Assembly: GCA_021202525.1 (NCBI GenBank)
Contig: JAJQCV010000028.1
Location: 18,305-82,304, forward strand
DNA: 64,000 nucleotides
Origin: Akkermansiaceae bacterium
Lineage (GTDB): Bacteria > Verrucomicrobiota > Verrucomicrobiia > Verrucomicrobiales > Akkermansiaceae
Direction of reading: 5' to 3'
Of the stretch, positions 35,516 through 43,663 are shown in pieces; position 1 is the stretch's first letter; each line of letters opens with the position of its first letter. The translations under genes and the position numbers were made by a program. Under the pieces are notes generated by a model. The model did not search any database, was not told the DNA's origin, and worked only from the letters and a program-made list of their open reading frames with translations.

Positions 35516-36835
35516 ATGAAGAAAAGCTACATGATACCCGCCCTGTTCGCCTGCTCCGGCTTGTGCATGGCCGGTACGGCATCCGTAGCCACTCCCGCCG
35601 CCGCTCCGGCCGTGGAGGAGGCTGAAGGCAAAGGGTCCATTCTGGACGACATCGATCTGTTGGGAGACGAATACGGCGACGAAAGCACGCCCATCCCGAA
35701 CGATGCGCTCACCCGCGTCCTCACGGATCTGCACAAGGGAGCTTATGAGAAAGCCGGGTTCCAGTTCCTGCTGGAACAGGCGTTTCTCTACACCAAGGGC
35801 CATCACGCCGCGCCCAATGACGAGACTTCCGGTTCCAGCCAGAGCTGGTACAAGCTGCACGCCCAGGCGGGGCTGCAATTGTTCAAGTCCAGCCGCCACC
35901 AGGGCACTTGGATCAAGAGCGAGCTTTCCGGCTCCGTGGCCCTCAACAGGCACACCCACCGCACCACTCTGGACGATTCCTGGGGAGCGAGCGGCCCCGC
36001 CAACTGCGACGTTTTTGAAGACGGTTATTTCTACCTGCCGGAACTGCTCATTTCCCAGGGTTTCCTGGACGGCCGGCTCGTCGTCATGGGAGGCATGATC
36101 AATCAGACAAACTACTTTGACGCCAACACGTATGCCAACACCACCTTCGGCCAGTTCGGCAGCGCGCCCTTTGTCAACAACCAGGTGCTTCCGCTGGGCG
36201 ATTCCAACTTCGGCTTCGTGGGCCAGTACCAGTTCAATGACAACTGGTTCGTCCAGATAGGCGGCAACATGATGGACAATGAACCGCGGCGCAACCCCTT
36301 CCACAACACGACGGGGAAATCCTTCAACCTGCTCGGTGAAATCGGCTGGACGCATGAAAAAGCCTTCGGCATCGGCACCGGTACCTACCGCCTGCAGCCC
36401 TTCATGTTCCATGCGGACGGCAGGAACCACGGCGGCGTGGCGTTCAACTTGGAACAGGACCTGGGCGGCAGCCCCTTCGCCCTGTTCGCCCGCGCCGGGT
36501 GGAGCAGTGCGGAATCAGGCAACATCTGCGGAGCGGAAGCCCAGGCCTCCGCCGGGGTGGTATTCAAGAAGCCGCTTGAAGTCATGACCGGCGTGAAAGA
36601 GGCGGACGGCAACTTCTTCGGCGTAGGTTTTTCCGTAAGCAAGCCGGATTCCGATACGCTTGCGGAAACGCGTCCGGGGCATGACCGGGAAATGATTCTG
36701 GAATGCACGTACAGCTTTTCCATCACGCCGTACTGCCTGATCCAGCCTTCCTACCAGTACGTGAAGAATCCTTCCGGGCGGGATGACGTCAATTCCGCCA
36801 ATATCTTTTCCGTTCAGTGCGTGGTTACCTTCTAG
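35516..36835 (+). CDS. OprB-family porin, under a metal-responsive promoter
   Basis: The 439-residue protein has a signal peptide (MKKSYMIPALFACSGLCMAGTASVA), then a barrel sequence of alternating hydrophobic strands with abundant aromatic girdles. The C-terminus IQPSYQYVKNPSGRDDVNSANIFSVQCVVTF follows the OprB/carbohydrate-selective porin pattern (LQPDLQYVxNP...) and ends in Phe, as outer-membrane barrels do. Classical OprB proteins pass sugars. This gene instead lies behind a promoter holding a perfect DtxR-type box next to the regulator gene, so uptake of a metal, or of a metal complex, is a reasonable inference. A hairpin with a U-rich tail follows. The length matches the family. Confidence 0.8.
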   Translation: MKKSYMIPALFACSGLCMAGTASVATPAAAPAVEEAEGKGSILDDIDLLGDEYGDESTPIPNDALTRVLTDLHKGAYEKAGFQFLLEQAFLYTKGHHAAPNDETSGSSQSWYKLHAQAGLQLFKSSRHQGTWIKSELSGSVALNRHTHRTTLDDSWGASGPANCDVFEDGYFYLPELLISQGFLDGRLVVMGGMINQTNYFDANTYANTTFGQFGSAPFVNNQVLPLGDSNFGFVGQYQFNDNWFVQIGGNMMDNEPRRNPFHNTTGKSFNLLGEIGWTHEKAFGIGTGTYRLQPFMFHADGRNHGGVAFNLEQDLGGSPFALFARAGWSSAESGNICGAEAQASAGVVFKKPLEVMTGVKEADGNFFGVGFSVSKPDSDTLAETRPGHDREMILECTYSFSITPYCLIQPSYQYVKNPSGRDDVNSANIFSVQCVVTF

Positions 36836-36951
36836 GCCGCCATGCCTGTATGTCTGTGAAACCACGATAACGGTTCCATCTTCCCTGCCGCCCTGCATGT
36901 GGAATGCGGATTCCTGCATGCACCGGCATTGAAGAGGTCTGCGTGACCTGG

Positions 36952-36998
36952 CAACGTCGCATTCTCGATCAGGTAGGGGGTGCGGCGTTGCTTATTTG
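36952..36998 (+). terminator. Terminator hairpin after the porin gene
   Basis: CAACGTCGCA and TGCGGCGTTG pair over 10 positions (one G-U) around a 19-nt loop and are followed by CTTATTTGTTG. It lies 117 bp past the stop. Confidence 0.5.
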
Positions 36999-37003
36999 TT
37001 GTA

Positions 37004-37213
37004 TTATCTCAAAGGAAGCGAGAGGCGTTTGAAACGCCTGTGTTCCTGGACCTTCCTGCCCTGCTGGTCGGCCGGGGCCGCGGAGGGCCGGGCCTGCGCG
37101 GAAGCCGCGGCCTGGGCCTTCCGGACAGGTTCCGTACGGACGGAGGCAGCCTGGCAGGCGGCCGCGAGCAGGCATCCGACTCCCATCATGATTAATGCGT
37201 ACTTGTTCATCAT
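37004..37213 (-). CDS. Small lipoprotein
   Basis: The 69-residue product begins MMNKYALIMMGVGCLLAAACQAAS. LAAAC is a textbook lipobox, so the mature protein is a lipid-anchored peptide of about 50 residues, Ala/Gln-rich then very basic (HRRFKRLSLPLR). Start is at 37213 or 37210. No family is recognised. It is convergent with the porin gene and divergent from the gene at 37445. Confidence 0.6.
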   Translation of the reverse strand: MMNKYALIMMGVGCLLAAACQAASVRTEPVRKAQAAASAQARPSAAPADQQGRKVQEHRRFKRLSLPLR

Positions 37214-37288
37214 CGTGTTATTCGCGGCTGGTTGTGGCCGCTGATGGTTAGAGTAGCACCGGAACCGGGATGTTGAAAGTTCTTTGGT

Positions 37289-37317
37289 TTGACTAACAAC
37301 AAGTTAGGTGAATTAAA
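37289..37317 (+). promoter_or_regulatory. Weak promoter-like site with one DtxR half-box (box d)
   Basis: TTGACT at 37289-37294 is followed by AAGTTAG at 37301-37307. The downstream arm (TAAACAC) is poor and the -10 (ATTAAA) is weak. It lies 128 bp before the gene at 37445. Resemblance to box c is only partial. Confidence 0.3.
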
Positions 37318-37444
37318 CACGGAGAAGAATGTTATGGTCAGCACGTTGCGGACGGGCGGATTTATGACAATTAATGACGTTTCCGGCGTTCCGGACCGTT
37401 CAAAACCATGTTGACTTGCACGGAAAGCATTCTAAACTGACAGA

Positions 37445-37849
37445 ATGAGTAAGGTGCAATGGGAAATTTCAAATAACGAAGTGACCGACCGTGATACCGC
37501 TCTGCGCCGCCTCCAGGAAGGGACGACCGGCCATGTGGTGTGCGCCCGCGATGGAGCCTGCCTCCAGTCTTACAAGGAAATGGAAGGCATTTACCACTGT
37601 GAAATCGTGTTCAAGACGGACAGTTGCTGTCCGCCCGTCTTCGCCGCTCCGGAAGGGGTGACGGGAAAAGAGCTGGAAACGCTGTATGACCGCTTTGCGA
37701 ACGGGGACGATTTCTCCTTTGTGGAAAAGGAATGGGAGCCCCTGGTTGCCGTGGAGTACCGTCACCGCCACAATGTCATGTGGTTCGTGTTCCTGTTCAT
37801 TGCGATGGTGATTGTGGCCATGATGGCCTATGAACACGGCTGGATGTGA
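37445..37849 (+). CDS. Small membrane protein of unknown function
   Basis: The 134-residue protein has a soluble N-terminal ~105 residues and one C-terminal transmembrane helix (VMWFVFLFIAMVIVAMMAYEHGW), so it is likely tail-anchored. The soluble part includes HVVCARDGACLQSYKEMEGIYHCEIVFKTDSCCPPVF, with five Cys and a His that could bind a metal. No family was recognised. It faces the feo operon convergently and may be controlled by box d, which would place it in the metal regulon, but that is weak. Confidence 0.65.
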   Translation: MSKVQWEISNNEVTDRDTALRRLQEGTTGHVVCARDGACLQSYKEMEGIYHCEIVFKTDSCCPPVFAAPEGVTGKELETLYDRFANGDDFSFVEKEWEPLVAVEYRHRHNVMWFVFLFIAMVIVAMMAYEHGWM

Positions 37850-37956
37850 GATTGCCGGAAACGGGACGGCGGCGCTTGCCCGGCGGACTTTTCCGCAGGG
37901 GAATGCTTTTTTGTCCTCCGGGGTAGCATTTGGGGCGGAAGGCCTGCCTTGAATTC

Positions 37957-37990
37957 GAAAGCCCCCGGAATATCTTCCGGAGGCTTTCGG
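37957..37990. terminator. Hairpin between convergent genes
   Basis: CGAAAGCC-CCCGGAA and TTCCGGA-GGCTTTCG form a long near-perfect stem. No T-run follows on either strand, so it may be a transcript-stabilising or bidirectional stop hairpin. Confidence 0.4.
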
Positions 37991-38031
37991 GAGAAGCGGA
38001 CCCTTGAAGATGCGCCTGACTTCGTAGGCTG

Positions 38032-38223
38032 TTAATGGTGGCCGTGATGGTCGCCGCAATGGCACGAATGCTTGTTGCCGGTTTCCCCGTCAGAGGAGGG
38101 AACCTTTGACTGGCAGCATCCGGAGCAGCCGCCGCAGCACGATTTCCCCTTGGAGAAAAAGGTGCGGTAAATGGCATAGCAGAATGCCAGGAAAATCAGG
38201 GTTCCGATGATATATGTAGCCAT
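38032..38223 (-). CDS. FeoB-associated Cys-rich membrane protein
   Basis: The 63-residue protein matches the FeoB-associated family: an N-terminal membrane helix (YIIGTLIFLAFCYAIYRTFF), then a short basic turn and a Cys cluster (KSCCGGCSGCCQSK), with a His/Cys tail (HSCHCGDHHGHH). These proteins accompany FeoB in many gut bacteria and may help gate the channel or hand over Fe(II). It is the last gene of the feo operon, 12 bp after feoB. The His-rich tail is longer than usual in my recollection. Confidence 0.88.
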   Translation of the reverse strand: MATYIIGTLIFLAFCYAIYRTFFSKGKSCCGGCSGCCQSKVPSSDGETGNKHSCHCGDHHGHH

Positions 38224-38235
38224 GATGAATAGGAA

Positions 38236-41200
38236 TTAATGGATTGATTTCTTGGGAGCCGCCTTGCGGAAGATCAGGTAGAGGCCTCCTGCAAGGCCGA
38301 TCAGGGCGACGACTTGTCCCGCGCCGAACGTGCCGTCGCGGACAAGGATGCCCAGCTGGTACACCAGGAAGGCCACGTAATAGGCCCAGCCGCAGAGCCA
38401 GAGAATGGCGAACCATGTCCATTTGGCGCTGTTCATTTCCCGGCGCATGGCGCCCATGGCCGCAAAGCACGGGGCGCACAGCAGGTTGAAGAGCAGGAAG
38501 GAGAATGCCACGATGGAGTCGCCTCCCAGTGCATTGGCGGCACGGAGCACCCCGGCGGTGGCTTTTTCTTCCTGCGCCTCTTCGTCAAGCGCTTCTTCTT
38601 CAGCAGCGGCGGAAGCTTGTTCGCTGCCGGACGGCTCATCGGCGGCGGATGCCGGAGCTTCTTCCTCCGGAGCGGAGGCGGCTTCCTCCCGGGAACGGCT
38701 GGAATTCCATGTGTCCAGGGCGGCTACTGCCAGGGCGCTGAGAGCGTTGCCCTGTGTGAAGAGGCTGAATTCCGGTTCCGCGGGGGCTTCCTCCTCCTCT
38801 TCTTCAGTGCCTGTGCCGTAAAGCATGCTCATGGTGGCTACCACGTTTTCCTTGGCGATCAGGCCCGTAATCGTGGCTACCGTGGGCTTCCAGTCGCGCA
38901 CGTCATTCCCTGCCTGCGCCCACCCGAGGGGGGCGAAGACGGGAGAGACCGCGCTGCCGATGTCCGCCAGCATGCTCTTTTCAATGGGGAGAGGGGCAGA
39001 GCCTTCCTCCGTGGAGGCGGCGGCTTCGGCATGGTCTTCATCCAGATAGGTCATGCTCCAGTCATGGCTCTGAAGGAACCAGATGAGGGCGCAGGCAAGG
39101 AAAATAACCGTCCCGGCCTTTTGAACGAATGCCTTGCATCGTTCGATCGCCCGGAGGCTGACGTTGGAAACTGCCGGCGTGTGGTAGGCGGGGAGCTCCA
39201 TCACGAAGGGAGCGGGATCTCCGGCAAAGAAGGAACTCTTCTTCAGGATGATGCCGGAGACGATGATGGAAGCCAGGCCGATGAAGTAGGCGCTGGTGGT
39301 GACGAGGCCCGTGTCTTCCGGGAAGAAGGCGAAGGCCAGCACGGCAATGATCGGAATTTTGGCCCCGCAGGGCATGTTGGTCGTCAGGATGATCGTCATG
39401 CGGCGGTCCTTCTCGTTTTCAATCGTGCGTGTGGCCATGATGCCGGGCACGCCGCAGCCCATGGAAACGAGCATGGGAATAAAGGACTTCCCGGAAAGGC
39501 CGAATTTGCGGAAAATCCGGTCCATGACGAACGCCACGCGCGCCATGTACCCGCAGTCTTCAAGGACGGCCATGCAGAGGAAAAGCACCGCCATTTGAGG
39601 CAGGAAGCCGAGTACCGCGCCCACGCCGTTGACAATGGCATTCTGGACGAAGTCCACCAGCTTGTGGTCGCAGTTCAGCGCGAGCGTTCCAAGCATGGCT
39701 ATGCCGAAGCAGACGAGGGAAAGAACGATGTACTGCACCCAGAAGGATGCGACGCCCGTGCGCCCTTTAAGGGAGAAGATATGGGCCAGATTCCTGCGGG
39801 AGAAGGGGGACTTGTCCGGAACGGGTCCGAATTCATTCTTGTTCCTGACGCCGGGCTTGAACAGGCAAAGAGCCAGGAGGGCGGCGTTGGCGGCGCCCAG
39901 AACCCACATCAGAGGCTTGTAGAGGAACAGGAGAACGGCGCCCAGGGCGGAGGTCAGGCCTTCCACGCAGGAATCGTAAAATTCCATGAGGGAGGAAAGA
40001 GTGCCGATGACGGCGCCCTCATCACTTTTCTTTCCTTCTTCCGTCTGTTCCGCCGCCTCCCCGGCTGGGGCGTTGGCTGCTGTAGCGGCAGTATCGGCAG
40101 TATCGGCAGTATCGGCACTGGCCGCTTCCCCTTCTTCCGCCGTTGCGCTCCGGGCGTCGGCGGGGATGGCGGCGGGAGCTTCCATGGGCACGGTGTTTCC
40201 TTCGGAAGCCTCTTCCTCCTCAACGTTGGGCATGACGATGAACGCCAGAATGAAGGGAATGATGGTCAGATACATCCATGCCCCCTTGAGATTCAGGTCG
40301 TGCAGGCGGCGCAAGAGGAGCGGGAACAGCATGATCATGGAAAGGATGACGGCAATGAAGGCCACCAGGCCGATCCCTGCCGGTGCCGTGCCGATGAAGC
40401 CGTCCACCCAGGGGCCGACGATTTCCCCGAAGAAGGTGTCGTTGGCCCAGCCCGTGCCCCAGTCGCCCACCGTATTGATGGAAAGGTAATACACGGCCCA
40501 CATGACCAGGAAGAAAATGGGAAGGGCCAGAATGCGGTGGGTGACGATTCTGTCTATCTTGTCGCTGATGGAAAGCCCCATGTGTTTCTTGGTCTGGCTT
40601 TCCTTGACGATGGCGGCAATGGCGGTATACCGCTCACTGGTGATGATGCTTTCGCTGTCGTCATCCATCTCTTCTTCCACGGAAAGGATGATTTGCTCAA
40701 TGGCCTGCGAGGCCTGCCCGTCCAGATGGAGATGTTCCACGACTTTCGGGTCCCGTTCGAAAAGCTTGATGGCGTACCAGCGCTTTAAGTCCGGATCGCA
40801 GGAAAGGTATTCCGCAATCCGGGAAAGGGCTTTTTCCACCGTATCGTCCAAATGGACGGGCTGCGCCGGCCTGGTCTCCGGGTTTTTGGCCGTTTTGACG
40901 GCCAGCTCCACCAGTTCCTTGAGTCCGGTCCCCTTGAGGGCGCTGATCTCCACTACCGGGCAGTGGAGCGCTTGGGACAGCCTGGCCTTGTCAATGGTGA
41001 TGCCCCGCCTGGCCATCAGGTCCGCCATGTTGAGGGCAACGATGATGGGGCGACCCAGCTCCTGAAGCTGGGTAGTCAGGTAAAGATTGCGTTCCAGGTT
41101 CGTCGCGTCCACCAGGTCGACAATGACGGACGGTTCGTCCCGGACCAGGTAGTCGCGGCTGATGACTTCTTCCAGAGTGTAGGGGGAAAGGGAATAAATG

Positions 41201-41373
41201 CCCGGAAGGTCCTGAACCTCAATTTCCGGGTACTCATTCAGCTTGCCGGCTTTGCGTTCGACCGTCACGCCGGGCCAGTTGCCCACGTATTGGCTGGCGC
41301 CTGTCAGCGCGTTGAAAAGCGTGGTTTTGCCGCAGTTGGGGTTGCCGGCAAGAGCGATAGTTATGTTGTCCAT
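38236..41373 (-). CDS. feoB: Ferrous iron transporter FeoB, enlarged by a DUF805-like insert
   Basis: FeoB imports Fe(II) across the inner membrane. Residues 1-170 are the G domain with G1 [13 protein letters not shown]3 DLPGIYSL and G4 NMAD. A helical linker precedes the first core membrane segment ([20 protein letters not shown], ~279-297). The permease resumes at [19 protein letters not shown] (~582) with both gate motifs ([21 protein letters not shown] and [14 protein letters not shown]). Between them, ~330-570 is an insert. It has [12 protein letters not shown] (355), an Ala/Glu linker (383-452), CLFKPG...NEFGP (503-516) and [13 protein letters not shown] (533-545), which are DUF805 motifs in permuted order. 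Further acidic Ala/Glu inserts lie near the C-terminus. At 1045 residues it is ~270 longer than E. coli FeoB. The last of four operon genes is the Cys-rich partner. Confidence 0.95.
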   Translation of the reverse strand: MDNITIALAGNPNCGKTTLFNALTGASQYVGNWPGVTVERKAGKLNEYPEIEVQDLPGIYSLSPYTLEEVISRDYLVRDEPSVIVDLVDATNLERNLYLTTQLQELGRPIIVALNMADLMARRGITIDKARLSQALHCPVVEISALKGTGLKELVELAVKTAKNPETRPAQPVHLDDTVEKALSRIAEYLSCDPDLKRWYAIKLFERDPKVVEHLHLDGQASQAIEQIILSVEEEMDDDSESIITSERYTAIAAIVKESQTKKHMGLSISDKIDRIVTHRILALPIFFLVMWAVYYLSINTVGDWGTGWANDTFFGEIVGPWVDGFIGTAPAGIGLVAFIAVILSMIMLFPLLLRRLHDLNLKGAWMYLTIIPFILAFIVMPNVEEEEASEGNTVPMEAPAAIPADARSATAEEGEAASADTADTADTAATAANAPAGEAAEQTEEGKKSDEGAVIGTLSSLMEFYDSCVEGLTSALGAVLLFLYKPLMWVLGAANAALLALCLFKPGVRNKNEFGPVPDKSPFSRRNLAHIFSLKGRTGVASFWVQYIVLSLVCFGIAMLGTLALNCDHKLVDFVQNAIVNGVGAVLGFLPQMAVLFLCMAVLEDCGYMARVAFVMDRIFRKFGLSGKSFIPMLVSMGCGVPGIMATRTIENEKDRRMTIILTTNMPCGAKIPIIAVLAFAFFPEDTGLVTTSAYFIGLASIIVSGIILKKSSFFAGDPAPFVMELPAYHTPAVSNVSLRAIERCKAFVQKAGTVIFLACALIWFLQSHDWSMTYLDEDHAEAAASTEEGSAPLPIEKSMLADIGSAVSPVFAPLGWAQAGNDVRDWKPTVATITGLIAKENVVATMSMLYGTGTEEEEEEAPAEPEFSLFTQGNALSALAVAALDTWNSSRSREEAASAPEEEAPASAADEPSGSEQASAAAEEEALDEEAQEEKATAGVLRAANALGGDSIVAFSFLLFNLLCAPCFAAMGAMRREMNSAKWTWFAILWLCGWAYYVAFLVYQLGILVRDGTFGAGQVVALIGLAGGLYLIFRKAAPKKSIH
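40084..40117 (-). repeat. In-frame 9-bp tandem repeat inside feoB
   Basis: On the plus strand GGCAGTATC repeats three times, encoding Ala-Asp-Thr units (ADTADTADT) in the Ala/Glu-rich linker. Copy-number change would add or remove three residues without breaking the frame. Confidence 0.75.
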
Positions 41374-41451
41374 GGATGTTTCCTTGTATCTTGAGATGGG
41401 AATATCCGACGTCTTGCTGTCAGGTCAGGAAACGTGCGGCGGAAGGAGGTA

Positions 41452-41682
41452 TTAGCTGATGTGGATGTTTTCGGCTTCCGATTTGCGGATGGAAAGTTCA
41501 TAGCCGCGGACGGTGACTTCAATGGGGTCACCCAAAGGCGCTACTTTGCGGATGAAGAGTTGCGTGCCTTTGGTTACTCCCATATCCATGATGCGCCTTT
41601 TGATGGGGCCTGCCCCTGACAGCTTGCTGACGGTGACCGTATCGCCAATGGCTGCATCCCGTAGTGTACGTTGCGTTGTCAT
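41452..41682 (-). CDS. feoA: FeoA-type iron transport accessory protein (first of two by position to feoB)
   Basis: The ORF-track start at 41976 overlaps the other feoA. The ATG at 41682 (MTTQRTLRDAAIGDTVTVSKLSG) gives a 76-residue SH3-like FeoA: GAGPIKRRIMDMGVTKGTQLFIRKVAPLGDPIEVTVRGYELSIRKSEAENI. The R-R-I-x-x-M-G-x-x-x-G and G-D-P-I-x-x-x-x-x-G-x-x-x-x-x-R pattern is diagnostic. It is cytoplasmic and contacts FeoB. It starts 29 bp after the other feoA and ends 78 bp before feoB, so all are one operon. Confidence 0.93.
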   Translation of the reverse strand: MTTQRTLRDAAIGDTVTVSKLSGAGPIKRRIMDMGVTKGTQLFIRKVAPLGDPIEVTVRGYELSIRKSEAENIHIS

Positions 41683-41711
41683 AGATGGTGCGTGGTGAAT
41701 GGAACGTGAAT

Positions 41712-41924
41712 TCAGGAGACGAAAATCTTGCTGGCAAGCAACTTGCTGAGTGCTATCCTGGATTCCTTGATGTTGACGATCAGGTTCCCGTCGCATTCGG
41801 AGACGACGGAGACCGTGGTACCGGCTACGAAACCCAGGCTTTCCAGAAAGTGCCTGGTGTCGTCCTTGCCGTGAATCTTGTTGACGTGGCGGATATCGCC
41901 GATATTGAGCATGGAGAGTGGCAT
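41712..41924 (-). CDS. feoA: Second FeoA-type protein, first gene of the feo operon
   Basis: The ATG at 41924 (MPLSMLNIGDIRHVNKIHGKDDTRHFLESLGFVAG) gives a 70-residue FeoA paralogue; the track start at 41981 falls within the promoter. It shares the SH3-like layout (LNIGD, FLESLGFVAGTTVSVVSECDGNLIVNIKESRIALSKLLASKI). Two divergent FeoA proteins ahead of FeoB are seen in several anaerobe operons. It lies 30 bp downstream of the box e promoter's predicted transcription start region. Confidence 0.88.
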   Translation of the reverse strand: MPLSMLNIGDIRHVNKIHGKDDTRHFLESLGFVAGTTVSVVSECDGNLIVNIKESRIALSKLLASKIFVS

Positions 41925-41953
41925 GATGTGGTTTTGAATCAAATCCGAAAAGA

Positions 41954-41981
41954 AAGTTAGTCTTATCAAACAACAAGTCAA
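41954..41981 (-). promoter_or_regulatory. feo promoter with DtxR-type half-box (box e)
   Basis: On the minus strand TTGACT (41981-41976) and TAACTT (41959-41954) are spaced by 16 bp, the same hexamers as promoter c. The operator arm CTAACTT is perfect; the other arm (TTGTTTG) matches only 4 of 7. It lies 30 bp before the first feoA start. Confidence 0.65.
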
Positions 41982-42041
41982 TGATATTATGCGCCTGTTT
42001 TGCTGTAGAACTTTTTTATTTGTTCATTATTAGAATTTTAT

Positions 42042-42061
42042 GAATTAGTTTCTCCTAAGTT
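42042..42061 (-). promoter_or_regulatory. DtxR-type operator, distal site upstream of feo (box f)
   Basis: Plus-strand GAATTAG-TTTCTC-CTAAGTT has 5 of 7 paired arm positions and shares ATTAGTTTC/CTAAGTTT with box b. It is 88 bp upstream of box e in the direction of feo transcription. TAAAAT just downstream on the minus strand could be a second -10. Confidence 0.5.
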
Positions 42062-42159
42062 TGGCGAGGTTTGAATTAAAGGGAAAATTAAGAACGCTTC
42101 TCATTTTCTGGCGGGAAACGTCGGTGTCCGGCTCTCGGGCCTGTTTTCCGCGGAACGGG

Positions 42160-42199
42160 AAAACAAAAAAGCCGCGCCATGAATGTTCATGGCGCGGCT
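42160..42199 (-). terminator. Strong intrinsic terminator after the cytochrome c peroxidase gene
   Basis: AGCCGCGCCATGAA and TTCATGGCGCGGCT form a 14-bp perfect stem with a 2-nt loop. On the minus strand it is followed by TTTTTGTTTTCC, 20 bp past the stop. Confidence 0.92.
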
Positions 42200-42219
42200 G
42201 GAAAGGAGGGAAGAGGACC

Positions 42220-43599
42220 TTACGGGGCGGGGCAGACCTCGCCCTGTACGGGCTTGCCCTGGTATTCGCCCGTCAGGGTTTTCAGGAAGGCGACCAACAG
42301 CCGCACCTCATTTTTGTCCAGCTTGTCGTAGCCAAGCTGGTAGTGGTACATTTTGGTGATGGCTTCTTCCAGCGTCTGTGCGGAAGCATCGTGCATGTAG
42401 GGCCAGGTGAGTTCCACGTTGCGGAGGGTGGGAACACGAAACCTGTGCTTGTCCGTTTCCTTCTTGGTGAAGTTCATCAGGCCGTTGTCGTCGTTGGTCT
42501 TGTTGCGGCCGCCGAAGAAGTCGCCCTTGAGGTCGGCGTATTCAAAGGACTGGCCGCCCATGGCGGGGCCGGTGTGGCATGTCTGGCAGCCCAGCTTGAG
42601 GAACAGCCGGTAGCCCTTCTTGGCGTTCTCGCTGATGGCGTTTTCATCACCCTTCAAATAACGGTCAAACGGGCTGTTCGGCGTAATGAGGGTTTTTTCA
42701 TACTCCGCGATGGCGTTGGTGATGGTTTCTCCGGTGAAGCCCTGGGGGTAAACCTTCTTGAACTCCGCGGCAAAGGCGGTGTCCGCATTCAGCTTGGCGG
42801 CGATCTTGCCCCAGTCGTCCGGGTGTTCGTAACCCATTTCCACGGGATTCAGGGGAGGTCCGCCGGCCTGTTCCTGGAGGTTGGCAGCGCGGCCGTCCCA
42901 GAACTGCTTGGTGTGGAAGGCTGCGTTGAAAACCGTGGGAGCGTTGATGCCGCCCTTCTGGCCGCGTACGCCCGTGGAAGTGGCCAGGTTGTCCGTGCCC
43001 GCCTTTTCCAGGGAATGGCAGGTTGCGCAGGAAACGGTGTTGTCCGTGGAGAGCCGTACATCATGGAACAGCTTGTAGCCCAGTTCCACCTTCGCCGGGT
43101 CCGTGGGCAACTTGTCCGGGATGGGCGCGATGGGGGAAATGGCGTATTCCTCACCCACCATGTCGCCGAAGATCTTCAGGCGCTCGTCCCTGATCCACTT
43201 CTGCATGGCCGCTTTTTCCAGGGGGGTGAGCGTGCTGCCCCAGTGAACCATGGTATAGGAGGTGGGGGGCATGGAGCCGGTCTGGAGCACATGCTCCAGT
43301 TTGGAGAGGGTGACGGCGGAGAGCGGTTCCTCCATGTTGTAGCTGCGCTGGCCGTCCCTCATGTGGCGGGCGAGAAGGCCGCCGGAAAGGGTGTTCACCA
43401 AGCCGGGAACCTCGGTGCCGGGCCTGTGGCAGTCCGCGCACTTGGTATCCATGGTATGGGCGGTAATTTCCGCCGCTTCGGCGGACGTCAAATCTTTTAT
43501 GTTCTGATTGGGCAGGAACAGCGGGGCGACGGCGGCCGTCACGATGACGGTGCCGCCCAGAATGGCTCCGGCCTGGAGAAAGGAACGTGTTTTGCTCAT
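42220..43599 (-). CDS. Tri-haem cytochrome c peroxidase (MauG/CcpA family)
   Basis: This periplasmic enzyme reduces H2O2 with electrons from cytochromes. The 459-residue protein begins with a signal anchor (FLQAGAILGGTVIVTAAVAPLFL). It has three haem c motifs: CADCH near residue 55, CATCH near 192 and CQTCH near 337. The second and third belong to the classic di-haem peroxidase core (GYKLFHDVRLSTDNTVSCATCHSLEKAGTDN; RLFLKLGCQTCHTGPAMGG), and FRVPTLRNVELTWPYMHDASAQTLEEAI is the conserved stretch near the C-terminus. The first haem lies in an added N-terminal domain, as in YhjA-type quinol peroxidases. It is 64 bp downstream of lipA. A role in oxidative defence next to iron uptake is plausible. 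Confidence 0.93.
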   Translation of the reverse strand: MSKTRSFLQAGAILGGTVIVTAAVAPLFLPNQNIKDLTSAEAAEITAHTMDTKCADCHRPGTEVPGLVNTLSGGLLARHMRDGQRSYNMEEPLSAVTLSKLEHVLQTGSMPPTSYTMVHWGSTLTPLEKAAMQKWIRDERLKIFGDMVGEEYAISPIAPIPDKLPTDPAKVELGYKLFHDVRLSTDNTVSCATCHSLEKAGTDNLATSTGVRGQKGGINAPTVFNAAFHTKQFWDGRAANLQEQAGGPPLNPVEMGYEHPDDWGKIAAKLNADTAFAAEFKKVYPQGFTGETITNAIAEYEKTLITPNSPFDRYLKGDENAISENAKKGYRLFLKLGCQTCHTGPAMGGQSFEYADLKGDFFGGRNKTNDDNGLMNFTKKETDKHRFRVPTLRNVELTWPYMHDASAQTLEEAITKMYHYQLGYDKLDKNEVRLLVAFLKTLTGEYQGKPVQGEVCPAP

Positions 43600-43663
43600 A
43601 AGATTCGCGGTTGCAGGAATTGGTTGTATGGTAAAGGGTGGACGAAGGAAATCAAGATTTATT

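Noticed and set aside
38314-40788. 824-aa plus-strand ORF opposite feoB
   Set aside because: Composition is typical of antisense frames (many His, Gly, Gln, no domains) and it fully overlaps the certain feoB gene.
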